From Leishmania martiniquensis (Eukaryota; Euglenozoa; Kinetoplastea; Trypanosomatida; Trypanosomatidae), in NCBI RefSeq assembly GCF_017916325.1, contig NC_090164.1:343501-407500 (forward strand): a stretch of 64,000 bases of DNA, in the 5' to 3' direction. The translations under genes and the position numbers were made by a program. The stretch's first letter is position 1. Every line of letters starts with the position of its first letter. Below are positions 1 to 10,053 of this stretch, in pieces. The notes under the pieces are model-generated. The model saw nothing but the letters and a program-made list of their open reading frames with translations, made no database searches and was not told the DNA's origin.

Positions 1-781
1 CATCTCTTCAGGCGCCTTCGTTGAAGTGTTTGGCGAAGGCTACGGATCTTGCCCTCCCTCGACTCCTCCCCTAAGTCCCTTCCCTCCGTTTGGCGATAAG
101 CAAAATATTTTGGGTTGCTCTGTTCTAAGGACCTTCCAGGGCAGGGCACGAAAGAAAAAGGAGCAGAAGCTGACTGTAGCGCCTCGCCTCAGCTCTCAAG
201 AGTGTGCGTGTCTCTTTCTCCCTAATCCTTTGTTTTTGCTGCTGCTCTTTGTTACCGCGCCCTCATGAGCGACTGTCAAGCTGTCTTCTTACACCGTCTT
301 GTGTAGCGTTTATCGAGGCGAAAGGGAGAACAAGAGAGGGACAGCGCATAAAGGATCGGAGAGTACTGCGCAGAGTGCGCGACAAGGAGCATCTTCTTTC
401 CCTGGCGCTTTGCCGGGTGCGCGCCGTATTGCGCGTTTCACGTTAACGTATCTCTTTGTATTCACGAACAAGCGAGCTTGAATGAATGCACCACGTTATT
501 GCATCAAACATGAGAGACGAGACGCTCACAGATGGAGCACATCAGAGATGAGGTGCGGCGAAAGGGGTGCGTTTCTCCATGGTACCACTTGACTGTACGA
601 AAGCCACCGTGCGGATACTCCGGGGAATGAGGTGGGAGCCGTGAAAGCGACTTCCGTCGTAGTGTTCTTCCTACTTTCGGCTGCATGGAAGTGCTCCGCA
701 GCGGTACAACACGTCCCCGATCTTCGAAAGCGTCCCTCCTTTTCCTCCGCTCTCCCCAGTCGAATCCGCCCATATTCATGG
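1..781. other. Intergenic region upstream of the ABCG-like gene
   Basis: No convincing gene is seen here. The short open frames have the composition of translated UTR. A pyrimidine-rich stretch around 205-265 could serve trans-splicing of the next gene. An open frame without an ATG runs from 593 into the ABCG-like gene at 782; it is discussed as a finding. Confidence 0.5.
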
Positions 782-2944
782 ATGATCGGCGAGGGCATGC
801 CTTTAGTGGGCAACTCCACTGAGCACTCGTATACACCAACCGGCAGGCAATGGCTTGAGCGGCACCCCAATGCAAGCAGCTGCGGCGCTGAAGTGCAAAG
901 GCAGCGCATGAGACAGTACTATCACTCTGTGTTTCACACCGAGGGAATGGACGTGGCCGTGCGGAACGTCGCCGTGGTGCAGCGACCGTGGCTGCAAAGC
1001 TGCTACGTCAATCGACGTCGTGGTCGTATTTGCTGCCAGGCTGTGTCTGCCCACTTTAGGCGAGGAGGGTTGCACGTGGTGGCCGACGTGGATGGTATCG
1101 CAGCGTCGTCGCTAATGACGGTAATAGCAGGGCGAGGCACACAAGCGTCAGGGGAAATATGGGTCGGTGATGCGAATGTCGACGAGCAAACTCGGCTGCG
1201 CCTGATTTCTTACGTGGGGGCCGAGTCCCTCTTCGTCCCTCTTCTGTCAGTGGAGGACAATTTGTGGTTTGTGGTGCACCTCCATCGAAAGGAACGGCGC
1301 AGTTGGACGCGAGAGTTAGTGTTGACCGCTGCCAACTTCGTCAGTCTCGGCCTCCGCAAGAAAGTGGCCGACCTCTCACAACGTGAGAAGTTCCGCTTGC
1401 GGGTGGCGCTTGAGCTCGTACTGGACCCACCGGTACTGTTCTTCTCGTACCCCTTCGAAGCCATGGGCCTGGTAGAGCAAAGCGAATGCACTCAGCTTCT
1501 CTCCCGACTCTGCGTAGACCTAATGAAAACAGTGGTGTTGAGCACGCGATCGATGCCCATGCCCCTGTACAGTGCTGCCGACACCCTCCTCCTCTTTGGC
1601 ACGGGAGGAGTGGTGCTGTTCTCGGGGAAGTGCCAAGACGCCATATCATACTTCAACTGCCTTTGCATACCCAAGCACGTACCGCAGCCGCTTTGGAAAG
1701 CATTGCTACGGCCTGAGATGGAAGCGCACATTGCCGAGGACGATCTACGAACTTCCCAGGCGCCATCACTCCCCCATTCTAATCGCAGCTCCGTGTCACA
1801 AAGGTGTGCCGGTAGGCCAGAGAGTCGCTTGCTCTCAGCTATGTGTACGCCACCGCGGCTTTCGTCGCGGCCTTTTCTGCTCGACGACCTGAGCCGCACT
1901 TCCCCGCCGCCGCTCTACCGCCGTGCGGCTGACGCAGGGTCAATACCAACTAGCGCGGTCGTCGAAGTGGCGACCAGTGGAGATCTGATGGACTTAGCGG
2001 TGGAGTGGGCCGAGAGCGAGTCCCAGACCATGTTCTACGCCGCCAAGTACTACGACTCATCGGTGCATGCAGCTCTCCTGTCATCACTAGACTTAGCTAC
2101 CACTCCAAGCAGCGCCTCAACGCGCACCCCGCCTTCACCCCGTGCGCTACCAACTTGCGCCTGGCGGTTTGGCGTGCTGCTCAGGTACACGCTAAAGCAG
2201 ATTGCAGCGGACGCGGAGCTGTTGTCAGGCGCAGCGCTTCTGTCCCTCGGGCTGATCGTTCTCACCTTCGCGGTGCATTTGCAGCCAGAGAGTCAAGGTG
2301 GCATGTACAACATTCGCGGGCTCATCTTCATGGCATTTGTCCTCGTCCTTCTTTCGAACCTCACCGCGATCGAGAGTATGCGCGACCAATTACATGTTGC
2401 TCTCGGCCACCGGAAGCGAGAGCTGTACGGGTCGCTGAGCTTTATCGTGTGTCTCAGCGTCCGCGTTGTGCTCATCCGCACTGTCTACCTGGCCCTCTTC
2501 CTGCCATTTGTACTGTTCGTGATGCGCTCATCTTACTCGCTCGCCATACTGGTTGGCCTTGTGAGCTGCGCCCACGCTGCATTTCAGTACCTGGTCGCCT
2601 TGCTTCCCTCGCGGCGGTGGGTGATGTGGGTGTCGTACGCATACTTTGGGTATAGCATCATTTTCTCGGGGTTTCTGCTGAACCTGCGGACACTTCCGCC
2701 TCCTCTCGGCGTTCTCAGCTTTCTGCGGTGGGGCTACGGTGCCGTGATCTACACGTGGCTGCACGGTAAAACATTCCAGTGCGACGGGGCTGGGAATACT
2801 TCCTACTGCTACACAGGCGACGGCTACCTTGAGGTAGAGGGGCTGCAGAACGAGTCTGTTGCGTCATCCGCTTTAATTCTCGCCGTTTCGGGGGTCTCCA
2901 TGATGGGGCTCCTACTTGTCTTATGGTCACTGAGGACTGCCTAG
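782..2944 (+). CDS. ABCG-type half-transporter with degenerate ATPase domain
   Basis: A 720-residue protein with the reverse order typical of ABCG half-transporters: nucleotide-binding-like domain first (about 60-300), then six membrane segments (about 480-500, 509-530, 553-580, 587-608, 613-635, 696-717). The large loop before the last segment carries cysteines, as in ABCG proteins. The family moves lipids, sterols or drugs across membranes as dimers. Every catalytic motif is altered. The Walker A position (102-110) reads DVDGIAASS with no GK[ST]; the Q-loop glutamine is missing; the signature starts LSQRE (198-202) instead of LSGGE; the Walker B region lacks the Asp-Glu pair; the H-loop histidine is absent. 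I infer a non-hydrolysing subunit. The start is the first in-frame ATG; the frame is open upstream to 593 without another ATG. Family assignment is secure, function is not. Confidence 0.85.
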   Translation: MIGEGMPLVGNSTEHSYTPTGRQWLERHPNASSCGAEVQRQRMRQYYHSVFHTEGMDVAVRNVAVVQRPWLQSCYVNRRRGRICCQAVSAHFRRGGLHVVADVDGIAASSLMTVIAGRGTQASGEIWVGDANVDEQTRLRLISYVGAESLFVPLLSVEDNLWFVVHLHRKERRSWTRELVLTAANFVSLGLRKKVADLSQREKFRLRVALELVLDPPVLFFSYPFEAMGLVEQSECTQLLSRLCVDLMKTVVLSTRSMPMPLYSAADTLLLFGTGGVVLFSGKCQDAISYFNCLCIPKHVPQPLWKALLRPEMEAHIAEDDLRTSQAPSLPHSNRSSVSQRCAGRPESRLLSAMCTPPRLSSRPFLLDDLSRTSPPPLYRRAADAGSIPTSAVVEVATSGDLMDLAVEWAESESQTMFYAAKYYDSSVHAALLSSLDLATTPSSASTRTPPSPRALPTCAWRFGVLLRYTLKQIAADAELLSGAALLSLGLIVLTFAVHLQPESQGGMYNIRGLIFMAFVLVLLSNLTAIESMRDQLHVALGHRKRELYGSLSFIVCLSVRVVLIRTVYLALFLPFVLFVMRSSYSLAILVGLVSCAHAAFQYLVALLPSRRWVMWVSYAYFGYSIIFSGFLLNLRTLPPPLGVLSFLRWGYGAVIYTWLHGKTFQCDGAGNTSYCYTGDGYLEVEGLQNESVASSALILAVSGVSMMGLLLVLWSLRTA

Positions 2945-3492
2945 CTTGCTTGTAACCGGTGCCGCTCCTCTGTACGTATCAAAACAGCCACAAAGGCACT
3001 CGTGTATACGCAAAGGGCTGAATGGACGACAAAGTGCTCGCTTGCTCAGTTTGAAAATTTGTGAAGCAAAATGATGCTCAAAGACGCTTCTGGCTCCCTC
3101 CTGCTGCTTACGCCAAACGACCCCTTGATGCCACCATGCATTTGAGCGCGAACGAAGGGGAGGTGATGATAAGTGTGCCATGATACCATTAGAACGGATG
3201 CATGGTATTTGTGAGTTTCTCACTCATCCACGTGTGCATCCTCTCCACAACCATTCGCTGGCGCGCACGCACTCGATTTCTTTCAAATCGACCTCCTATT
3301 CTACTCGGCTCACCTCCTTTCTTGATGGAGGTCACTGACACTTGCGCGCCGTCTGGGAACCGCACCGCTTCTGTAAAAGAGCGAGATTTCGTTGAAAAGA
3401 AGCGCCCGTTGCTGCCGAGGTGAGTCATATGCCACACCTCTGTGAGAGCACTGGCTTCCCGTTCGAAAAAGAAAAAGGGCGGACAATGCATC
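2945..3492. other. Intergenic region
   Basis: UTR-type sequence between the ABCG-like gene and the next gene. A pyrimidine-rich patch around 3283-3316 is a candidate trans-splicing signal. The next gene's frame is open through this end but has no ATG before 3493. Confidence 0.5.
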
Positions 3493-4017
3493 ATGGACGC
3501 CTCCAGAAAACGGCACAGAGGCAGCGCTTCAGAAGCGGCGGCGAGAAGCGATGAGGGCGACGCGGCCGCGATCCCCGGGCGTGAGGCACGGCACCACGCG
3601 TACAGCAGCAAGAGCGCCATCGCTTTGGCATCGAAAGCAGAGGAAACGCCTGAGGATGACAGCGACTACGCCGTCTTGGTGAAACGTAGCTCGGCGCTGC
3701 TGGCAAAGCTCGGAAAGCGCAGCACACTTGCCAACTGTGCGACTCAAACCGGCAGCAAGCACGAGGAGGCAACCGAACCTATGACACTTTCATGTGCGCT
3801 GGAGAGTTGCAAATATAACTGGCACGGGGCCTCTTGCTCTGCCGACTCTCTCACGTTACCCTTTGCTACAGCGAAGCACACGCTGTCCACAGAACCGATT
3901 CGTCGCTCCGCCAAGTGCACGCAAACGGACTCATCCACCTCGCTAGAAGCTCGCAAGAGGCTGCTGGCTGCAGAGCTGAGTGAGCTCTACACCCTGTTGC
4001 ACGTATTCTTCTCCTGA
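3493..4017 (+). CDS. Small hypothetical protein with two TQT motifs
   Basis: A 174-residue basic, Ser/Ala-rich protein that I do not recognise. It has no signal peptide or membrane segment. Two short TQT motifs stand out: one at 81-86 (NCATQT) and one at 141-145 (KCTQT). The second matches the [K/R]-x-T-Q-T core known to bind dynein light chain LC8. A predicted helix of about 25 residues (about 150-174) closes the protein and may dimerise it. The ATG at 3493 is preferred; the frame extends upstream to 3442 only through a GTG. Codon composition fits the neighbouring genes, so I believe it is real. A role as an adaptor or light-chain client is inference from the motifs alone. Confidence 0.7.
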   Translation: MDASRKRHRGSASEAAARSDEGDAAAIPGREARHHAYSSKSAIALASKAEETPEDDSDYAVLVKRSSALLAKLGKRSTLANCATQTGSKHEEATEPMTLSCALESCKYNWHGASCSADSLTLPFATAKHTLSTEPIRRSAKCTQTDSSTSLEARKRLLAAELSELYTLLHVFFS

Positions 4018-5292
4018 CACGTGCGCATACTAGCCAGTCACTTTTTACTCCTTGCTTTCTTCCTGTCGTGCGAGAGACATACGCGCTGATGGAATAGGCC
4101 GCTTTATGGATAGCACCACTTTCTTTTTTTATTGATTTTCCTACTGCTTCTTACGGCTCAAGCAACTGCATCAATGGCTGAAGCGCGCAGTGGGCGACTC
4201 AAACTGTGCGTACGCATCTCTGCGTTCGCCTGGCGTTATAGCGCTTCGAAAGTGCACTTCAGTCCACTTACCCGAGATGTCAGGGATATTCTCTCCAAGG
4301 GACGCTGACTGTTGGTGGCGCTCTTTGTCAGCAGATTCTGCTGGACCCACGTGTACGCTTTTGCTTGTCCTGTCGCCTCTGCTCCTCCTTTCTCTCCTTC
4401 ATCTCTGCCTTCTGCCTCGTTCGCCCTTTGCCCACGACGTCCTCTCTTCTGCGCGTTGCCCACATGCGTCTCAGTAGCCGCTGGTACTCGGTCGCCCTGC
4501 CACACATTTCTTTTCCGTTTTTCTTCTGAGCGTTCGACCTGGAAGAGAGGAAGTGGGGCCATTGGAAAACGACATGATGGGAAGTGGGTCGAGGTACGCT
4601 CTGCCAGTCCAACGACATGCCTTATGAAGCGCATGCCTTTGTGTCGTTGGGTTTTACTCGTTTCAGATCTCGAATCGAGCTGTTGTACGCGTTTGCTTTT
4701 CCTCCCCATCCCCTCCCTTTGACCACCTGCCATGGCAACGATCTACGGGCGACAGAAAAGGGGGATGCACAGACCTGCTTCTTCATGAAGTTTGTTAACC
4801 CTGTGATGACCTGAGGACAAGGGAATTCTTACTGGTAGCGGTGCCAGCGCCAGAGGTATCAAGGGACGCGACTGGAGGGATACCAGATCCGTATACACTT
4901 CCATGGTAACCGGAACTTCTCCAGTGATGCAGGCTAGGGAACCGTGTATTGCAATACGCATCATGCTTTCGACGTTGGTTATCTCTCATGTCTTCTCTCT
5001 CTCTCCCTCCATTTCCCTCTCGCTGAAGTCGAGGCTCTTTTCTTTTTTTCTTTTTTTTCGGATTGCATTACGATCATCCGTTTTTGAGCGATTGGCTCAG
5101 ACGTATTTTTTTTTCGCTTTGATTCCATCATTTGACCTTTTATGTTCATTTTTCCTCAGGGGCCCTGCAAAGCACGCTTGGCTGTGTACTGCCCCTATCT
5201 TTAGTGCCATTCGCCTTAGTCCGCAATAGGCTTCGTATTCTGCGATTTTCCACCCAGCACGAACGTACTGTGCTCGCTTGAGGCCATACACC
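4018..5292. other. Intergenic region with polypyrimidine tracts
   Basis: About 1.3 kb of UTR-type sequence, rich in TC runs at 4330-4530 and 4991-5070. No open frame here looks coding. It should hold the 3' UTR of the TQT protein and the splice and polyadenylation signals for OvoA. Confidence 0.5.
4991..5028 (+). promoter_or_regulatory. Predicted trans-splice acceptor for OvoA
   Basis: A TC-rich tract at 4991-5024 is followed by AG at 5027-5028, about 265 bases before the OvoA ATG. A second T-rich tract at 5037-5058 is an alternative. Spliced-leader addition at the first AG after such tracts is the rule in trypanosomatids; the exact site is inferred. Confidence 0.4.
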
Positions 5293-7566
5293 ATGAAGAC
5301 ACTGCACCTCCATCACTACAGGGGCCGAGAGGCTGAGGAGCGCTACAACCTCGAAACCCCTCGCAGTCTGTTTGCTCAACGCGCACCGACAATCAGTGGT
5401 GGCGACCCCGTGGCGAAGATGGAGGAGATCCGAAATTACGTTCACAACACGATGGAATTATTCGAGATGGTGTTTGACTGCCTCCCATATGAGGAGTCCT
5501 TCCTTGTGCCGCCCACTCACAAACTACGCCATCCTATGATCTTCTACTACGGTCACACCGCATGCTTCTACATCAACAAGTTGTGCGCGGCAGGCCTAAC
5601 AGAGCGCATCGACCCGGCCCTCGAGAACATGTGCGCCATCGGCGTCGACGAAATGAGCTGGGATGACTTGAATGAGGCGCACTACTCCTGGCCCAGCGTG
5701 GAGACGGTGTGCAAGTACCGTCGCCAGGTCCGAGATCGCATTGAAGAACTCATGTCGAGCGGTAAGTTCCCTCTGAAAATGCCGCTGACACTAGAAAATA
5801 GCACCAAGAATAATGCCAACACCTTCTGGTGGGTGATGCTGATGTGTGCCGAGCATGAGCGCATCCACTTCGAGACGGTCTCCGTGCACGTCCGCGAGTT
5901 GCCAATGAAATATGTTTCTACAGCTATGTCTGATGTTTGGCAGCGCTGCCCTGACGTGAGTTCTCGGGCGCCAATCAACGAGCTCGTGCCGATCGCCGGC
6001 GGTGAAGTGCAGCTTGGCCGTACTCCGGACTCGGCTTTGTATGGCTGGGATTGCGACTACTCCAACGGAAGCAATCGAGTCACAGTGGCGCCCTTCAAAG
6101 CGAGCAAGTATATTGTATCGAATGCCGAGTTCTTTGCGTTCATGAAGGCGGGCGGGTATAATGTGCAGCGGTACTGGGACGAGGAGGGCTGGAGGTGGGT
6201 GCAGTGGAGGAAGCCGGAGCACCCCTGGTTCTGGGTGCGTGACGAGGCCCGCTCGAGTGGTTTTGCGCTGCGCCTTCAGACGGAGCTGATTGATCTGCCC
6301 TGGGACTGGCCGTGCGAACTTAACAACCTCGAGGCTCACGCCTTCTGCTCTTTCAAGAGCGAGCAGCTGGGCAGGAGGGTTCGCATGCTGACGGAGGAGG
6401 AGTGGATGCTGCTATTCGAGCGGTATATCGGCAAGGACCAGCCGGAGTGGGGTGAAAGGGCGCCTGGCAATATCAACCTTGAGCACTACCAGAGCAGCTG
6501 CCCGGTTAACAAGTTCCAGCACGGCGACCTGTATGACGTGATTGGCAACGTGTGGCAGCACTGCGAGACCCTCGTCTATCCCTACCCCGGATATCGGGTC
6601 CATCCCCTTTACGACGACTTTTCTCTCCCCACATTTGATGGCCGGCATGCGTGCATGAAGGGTGGCACATGGGCGAGCACCGGCAATGAGGCCACCCGCG
6701 ACGCCCGCTTTGCCTTCCGCCGCCACTTCTTCCAGTACATTGGCTTACGCTACGTGGAGGGACCTGAGGTTTGCCAGCCGCAGAGCAAGCGTGGTGGCTT
6801 CGGCCTTGATCCCGAGGTGGATGTCATCACTGACACCTGCTTCCGCGATTCGTTTCAGGGCTTGCCAAATGGCTGCGCTGCGATAGCCGAGTACGCCAGG
6901 AGGATGTTCCTCGAACATTCCATGGTGCCGCCGGTGAGAGCAATGGACATCGCCTGCGGCGGCGGCCGGGTCACATTCGAGCTAACGGGGACCTTCGAAG
7001 AGGTGCTCGGCGTCGACTATACGGCGCGGCGTCTGATGCCCGCCTTCGCCATTCGCGAGCGAGGTGAGTGCCAGTACAGCGTTGAGAACTCTGCCGATAG
7101 TGAGCGCGCCGCACGCACTGTGAAGAGTGAGAAATTCCCGTGGGGGCCCACCCGCGAGCGCGCCACGTTCTTCCAGGCAGACCCCACAAACTTGCACGCT
7201 CACCTCTCCAACTTCTCGTTGGTTGTGTGCTGGAATTGCCTGGAGCGCAGCTACCGCCCAAGTGCCGTTCCTGCCCACCTGCTCAGCCGTATTGAAAAGG
7301 GGGGTCTCCTCGTGATTGGTGGTGATTACAACTGGGACAACATCAAGAAGGATGCCGAGGACGCCGACAAGCAGGACAACACGTACTTGAACGACCCCCT
7401 CATCACGAGCAAGGGCGATCTTCAAAGGGAGATCTTTAACCTCCTGGGCGGCAGTGAGGCGGTAGAGCAGGTGGGCGAGGTAGTGTCTATCCCGGTGGCC
7501 TTCCCAGAGACGGAAGACACGGCTGACATTCGTGTCATGCAGCTCGCAGTGTATCGAAAGAAGTAG
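5293..7566 (+). CDS. ovoA: OvoA, 5-histidylcysteine sulfoxide synthase/methyltransferase (ovothiol synthesis)
   Basis: A 757-residue protein that joins cysteine to C5 of histidine with oxygen and iron, and carries the methyltransferase for the later N-methylation, giving ovothiol A. The N-terminal DinB-like part supplies the likely iron ligands: H88 in YYGHTA, and H188 and H192 in EHERIHFE, an H-x3-H-x-E motif typical of OvoA/EgtB. A formylglycine-generating-enzyme-like sulfoxide synthase domain follows (about 225-490). The C-terminus (about 525-757) is a class I SAM methyltransferase with motif I at 551-558 (MDIACGGG). Length and two-part layout match full-length OvoA. The ATG at 5293 is the first in frame. 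Ovothiol is known in Leishmania promastigotes. A SIDER2-like element begins about 135 bases after the stop and may affect mRNA stability. Confidence 0.93.
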   Translation: MKTLHLHHYRGREAEERYNLETPRSLFAQRAPTISGGDPVAKMEEIRNYVHNTMELFEMVFDCLPYEESFLVPPTHKLRHPMIFYYGHTACFYINKLCAAGLTERIDPALENMCAIGVDEMSWDDLNEAHYSWPSVETVCKYRRQVRDRIEELMSSGKFPLKMPLTLENSTKNNANTFWWVMLMCAEHERIHFETVSVHVRELPMKYVSTAMSDVWQRCPDVSSRAPINELVPIAGGEVQLGRTPDSALYGWDCDYSNGSNRVTVAPFKASKYIVSNAEFFAFMKAGGYNVQRYWDEEGWRWVQWRKPEHPWFWVRDEARSSGFALRLQTELIDLPWDWPCELNNLEAHAFCSFKSEQLGRRVRMLTEEEWMLLFERYIGKDQPEWGERAPGNINLEHYQSSCPVNKFQHGDLYDVIGNVWQHCETLVYPYPGYRVHPLYDDFSLPTFDGRHACMKGGTWASTGNEATRDARFAFRRHFFQYIGLRYVEGPEVCQPQSKRGGFGLDPEVDVITDTCFRDSFQGLPNGCAAIAEYARRMFLEHSMVPPVRAMDIACGGGRVTFELTGTFEEVLGVDYTARRLMPAFAIRERGECQYSVENSADSERAARTVKSEKFPWGPTRERATFFQADPTNLHAHLSNFSLVVCWNCLERSYRPSAVPAHLLSRIEKGGLLVIGGDYNWDNIKKDAEDADKQDNTYLNDPLITSKGDLQREIFNLLGGSEAVEQVGEVVSIPVAFPETEDTADIRVMQLAVYRKK

Positions 7567-7701
7567 GAATGCGCACAGAGCTTGCCTCGATGTCGGAGGA
7601 ACAAAAACGCCGCGACTTAATACGCGAGTGGGCAATGACTCCCCCTTTCACCCCATCTTCTGCTCTTTTTTTTCGTGTTAGCCAAGCTCCGGAGTGGCGA
7701 G

Positions 7702-8149
7702 GGATGCCACAGTGCGTGCCGCCTCTCATGGGCGCCGTGCGTCCACTCTGCTTGGAGAAGCCGAGCAGCCCCCTCCCCCCTCCACTCTCCTATTCCCCGC
7801 CAAATGCCGAGCTGCTTCCCGTGGAGACGGTGGACATGCGCGTGTCATTCATACGCTAGGCGGCTTGTCGACGCGGCGGGAGTGCGTCGGACCCGGCCCC
7901 TGCTGCCTACTGGTGTGTGGAGCGTGTGCCATGGCGAGGGGTGCGCCCGGCGGTGGCGTGCGACGCGTGGGCTGGCTAGCGTTCGAGGCAGAGGGCGTGC
8001 ACAGGTGCGTACTACCTGTGGTGAGCCCCACGCGCGATGGCGTGTGTGGGGGGCCGGCAGGGGATGAGAGTTGGGCGGTTGCGCTCTTATGACAAAGGAT
8101 GGGCATGCTGAACAGCAGCGAGCTCCGGAGCAGGAAGGGAAAGGGCTGA
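7702..8149 (+). mobile_element. SIDER2-like retroposon relic, copy 1
   Basis: A 448-base element found again at 16586-17033, with a shorter copy at 28000-28380. It starts GGATGCCACAGTGCGTGCC and lies in the sense orientation in the presumed OvoA 3' UTR. Position, size and orientation match SIDER2, truncated relics of ingi/DIRE retroposons that influence mRNA decay in Leishmania. The family name is recalled from general features, not confirmed by search. Small open frames inside it are conserved only because the DNA copies are identical. GC-rich sequence continues to about 8350 and may be a degenerate remainder. Confidence 0.65.
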
Positions 8150-10053
8150 TGAAGGGGTGCGTCACGGTGGCAGGCACGCAGGTTTCAGGGGATGAGGGTG
8201 AGCGGATCTGGCGTGATGGATCTGCGTCAGGTGCTGCCATGCATTCCTGGACGCACTTCAGGCCAGTTGAGTAGTAAGAGGGCCCGAAGGGGCAGACGCG
8301 GGCATGATAAGCCGTTTTCTCTAGTAGAAGGCGGAGGGTCGCACTGAGATGTGGCTCCAGTTTCAGTAAATGTTTGTCTACCATGGAGGTAAATGCACAC
8401 ATATGTGTCTGGAAGGAAGTTCCCTTTGTCTATGACTACCCCTCTTTTAAGATTCACGGAGGGGAGCGCGGCGGCCTAACCTGCGCCAAAGGCACGGTCA
8501 TGCACATGAGCAGACCAGGTCATCTCAAATGCAGGTTAGTGGCGACTCTTCTCTCTTATCCCATCACCTCCTTGCAGAGTAGTCGGGAGAAAAGCGAGGA
8601 ACGCTAATGCTGAGGCACTGCGGCTGGTCGAACATGAGCAGGTTATTGGAAACGTCAGCAACAGTGCATTCCCCCTTTCAAAGAAGAAAGAGAAACATCA
8701 CCACCACCGACAAAAACGGCTACTTACGACTGCTTGATTCATTTCTGAGCTGCACTGGAGCCACTATACAGAGTCAGAAAAGGTGCGCGACCGTACCTTT
8801 CCGATGGTGGAATGGTATGCGGAAGGGGTGCCATATCTTTGCACTTTGCTGCACCCCTCGTGCATTATAACTCAGCACCTTGCGTTTTTTCTCCTTGTTT
8901 GCTATTGTTGTCTTTGGTGCGAGTGCTTCAGCGTAGTTTGGAGCACGACCATCACGCACGCGCTCACGTGCGCCCTTCCTCTTTCTCTATTTTTGCGAAG
9001 ACATGTGATTTTCTTTCTTCGACTAGTACTATTCCTGTACTTTTGGCTGGTGTACGCATCTGTGCACCGTCTCGCCCACTTGTCTCTTCCTTTGATTTTT
9101 TAAAAATCAATTTATGCTTTGTTTTGTGCAGTGTACAAGCGAACAGGCAAAACAACACACTGGTTTTACCCTCCAATTGGCGGGGGAAAGGCATCAAAAA
9201 ATGAAAAGGAGAAAAAGGGGAGCGGAAGTGAGCAAATGGAAAACAAACAAAAAAAGGTAAGTGATCATAGTGACCGAAGAAGAAACAAGAAACGAACATG
9301 CAGGCAAACAGAAAGAAAGGGAGATATGAAGGACATATGGGAAAGAAGAAAAAAAAGAGGACAGACGAAAAAGGAACTTCATTCATACTGGGAATCCTCC
9401 TCCCTCCCTCCCCCGGCTCGATCCACACAAGCTGCGTTCTTCGCCCATTCGCTTTTACGCGACCATTGCACCGTTCGGGGCGCAGCGACAATCGAAGCTG
9501 GCATCTAGACCCTCCTTCCCTTCTCCCATGAAGGTGAAGCAGGGCTGCTCCATGGAACGATTTCTCATGCTTGCCCGGGCCAGACCCGGCTGCCGCTCTG
9601 AGGGCGCGTTTTCGCTCTCCATGCCCTCGCAGAGTGATATCCGCTTACTTTCCTTGCACCGCCTCATGCCAAAAGAGGCACTTTGCTCTCCGTGTGCCCG
9701 TCTTCTGGAGCCACTCTCGGCACTTCCTGCCTATGTGCCTGTGTGAGGGTGATTTCTACCGACAAGAGAGGATCGCACACTGTCTCTTCTCTCCTGCTTC
9801 GCTTCCGCGGCTACATATGTTCACCTTTGCATCTTTGACCTACAGTGAGGTATTGCAGCGTATCTGTGCAGGGGGCGAGCAAGCGTTCTTCTGCTATCAT
9901 CGACCTCTCCTTCTGGAACGCTGCCTGTGCTCCGGAGAACGGGTGGGGAGTACAGAGAGAACGTAGCCTCCGCAAGGACCGGGCAGCGGCATCAGCAGCC
10001 TTTTCACACTCCGGCTTACAAGGCATCAGAACGTTGAGGAGAAGTTCACTGCC
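8150..10053. other. Long UTR/intergenic region
   Basis: About 1.9 kb with no convincing gene. An A-rich, G/A-skewed stretch at 9185-9390 contrasts with the TC-rich tracts around it. Pyrimidine-rich tracts at 9396-9420 and 9781-9840 lead into the next gene. Confidence 0.5.
9781..9845 (+). promoter_or_regulatory. Predicted trans-splice acceptor for the 10054 gene
   Basis: A pyrimidine-rich run ends at AG 9844-9845, about 210 bases before the ATG. Assigned by pattern only. Confidence 0.35.

Noticed and set aside
632..781. GTG start at 632 giving the ABCG-like protein a signal peptide
   Set aside because: GTG initiation is not accepted for trypanosomatid nuclear genes; kept only as a low-interest observation.
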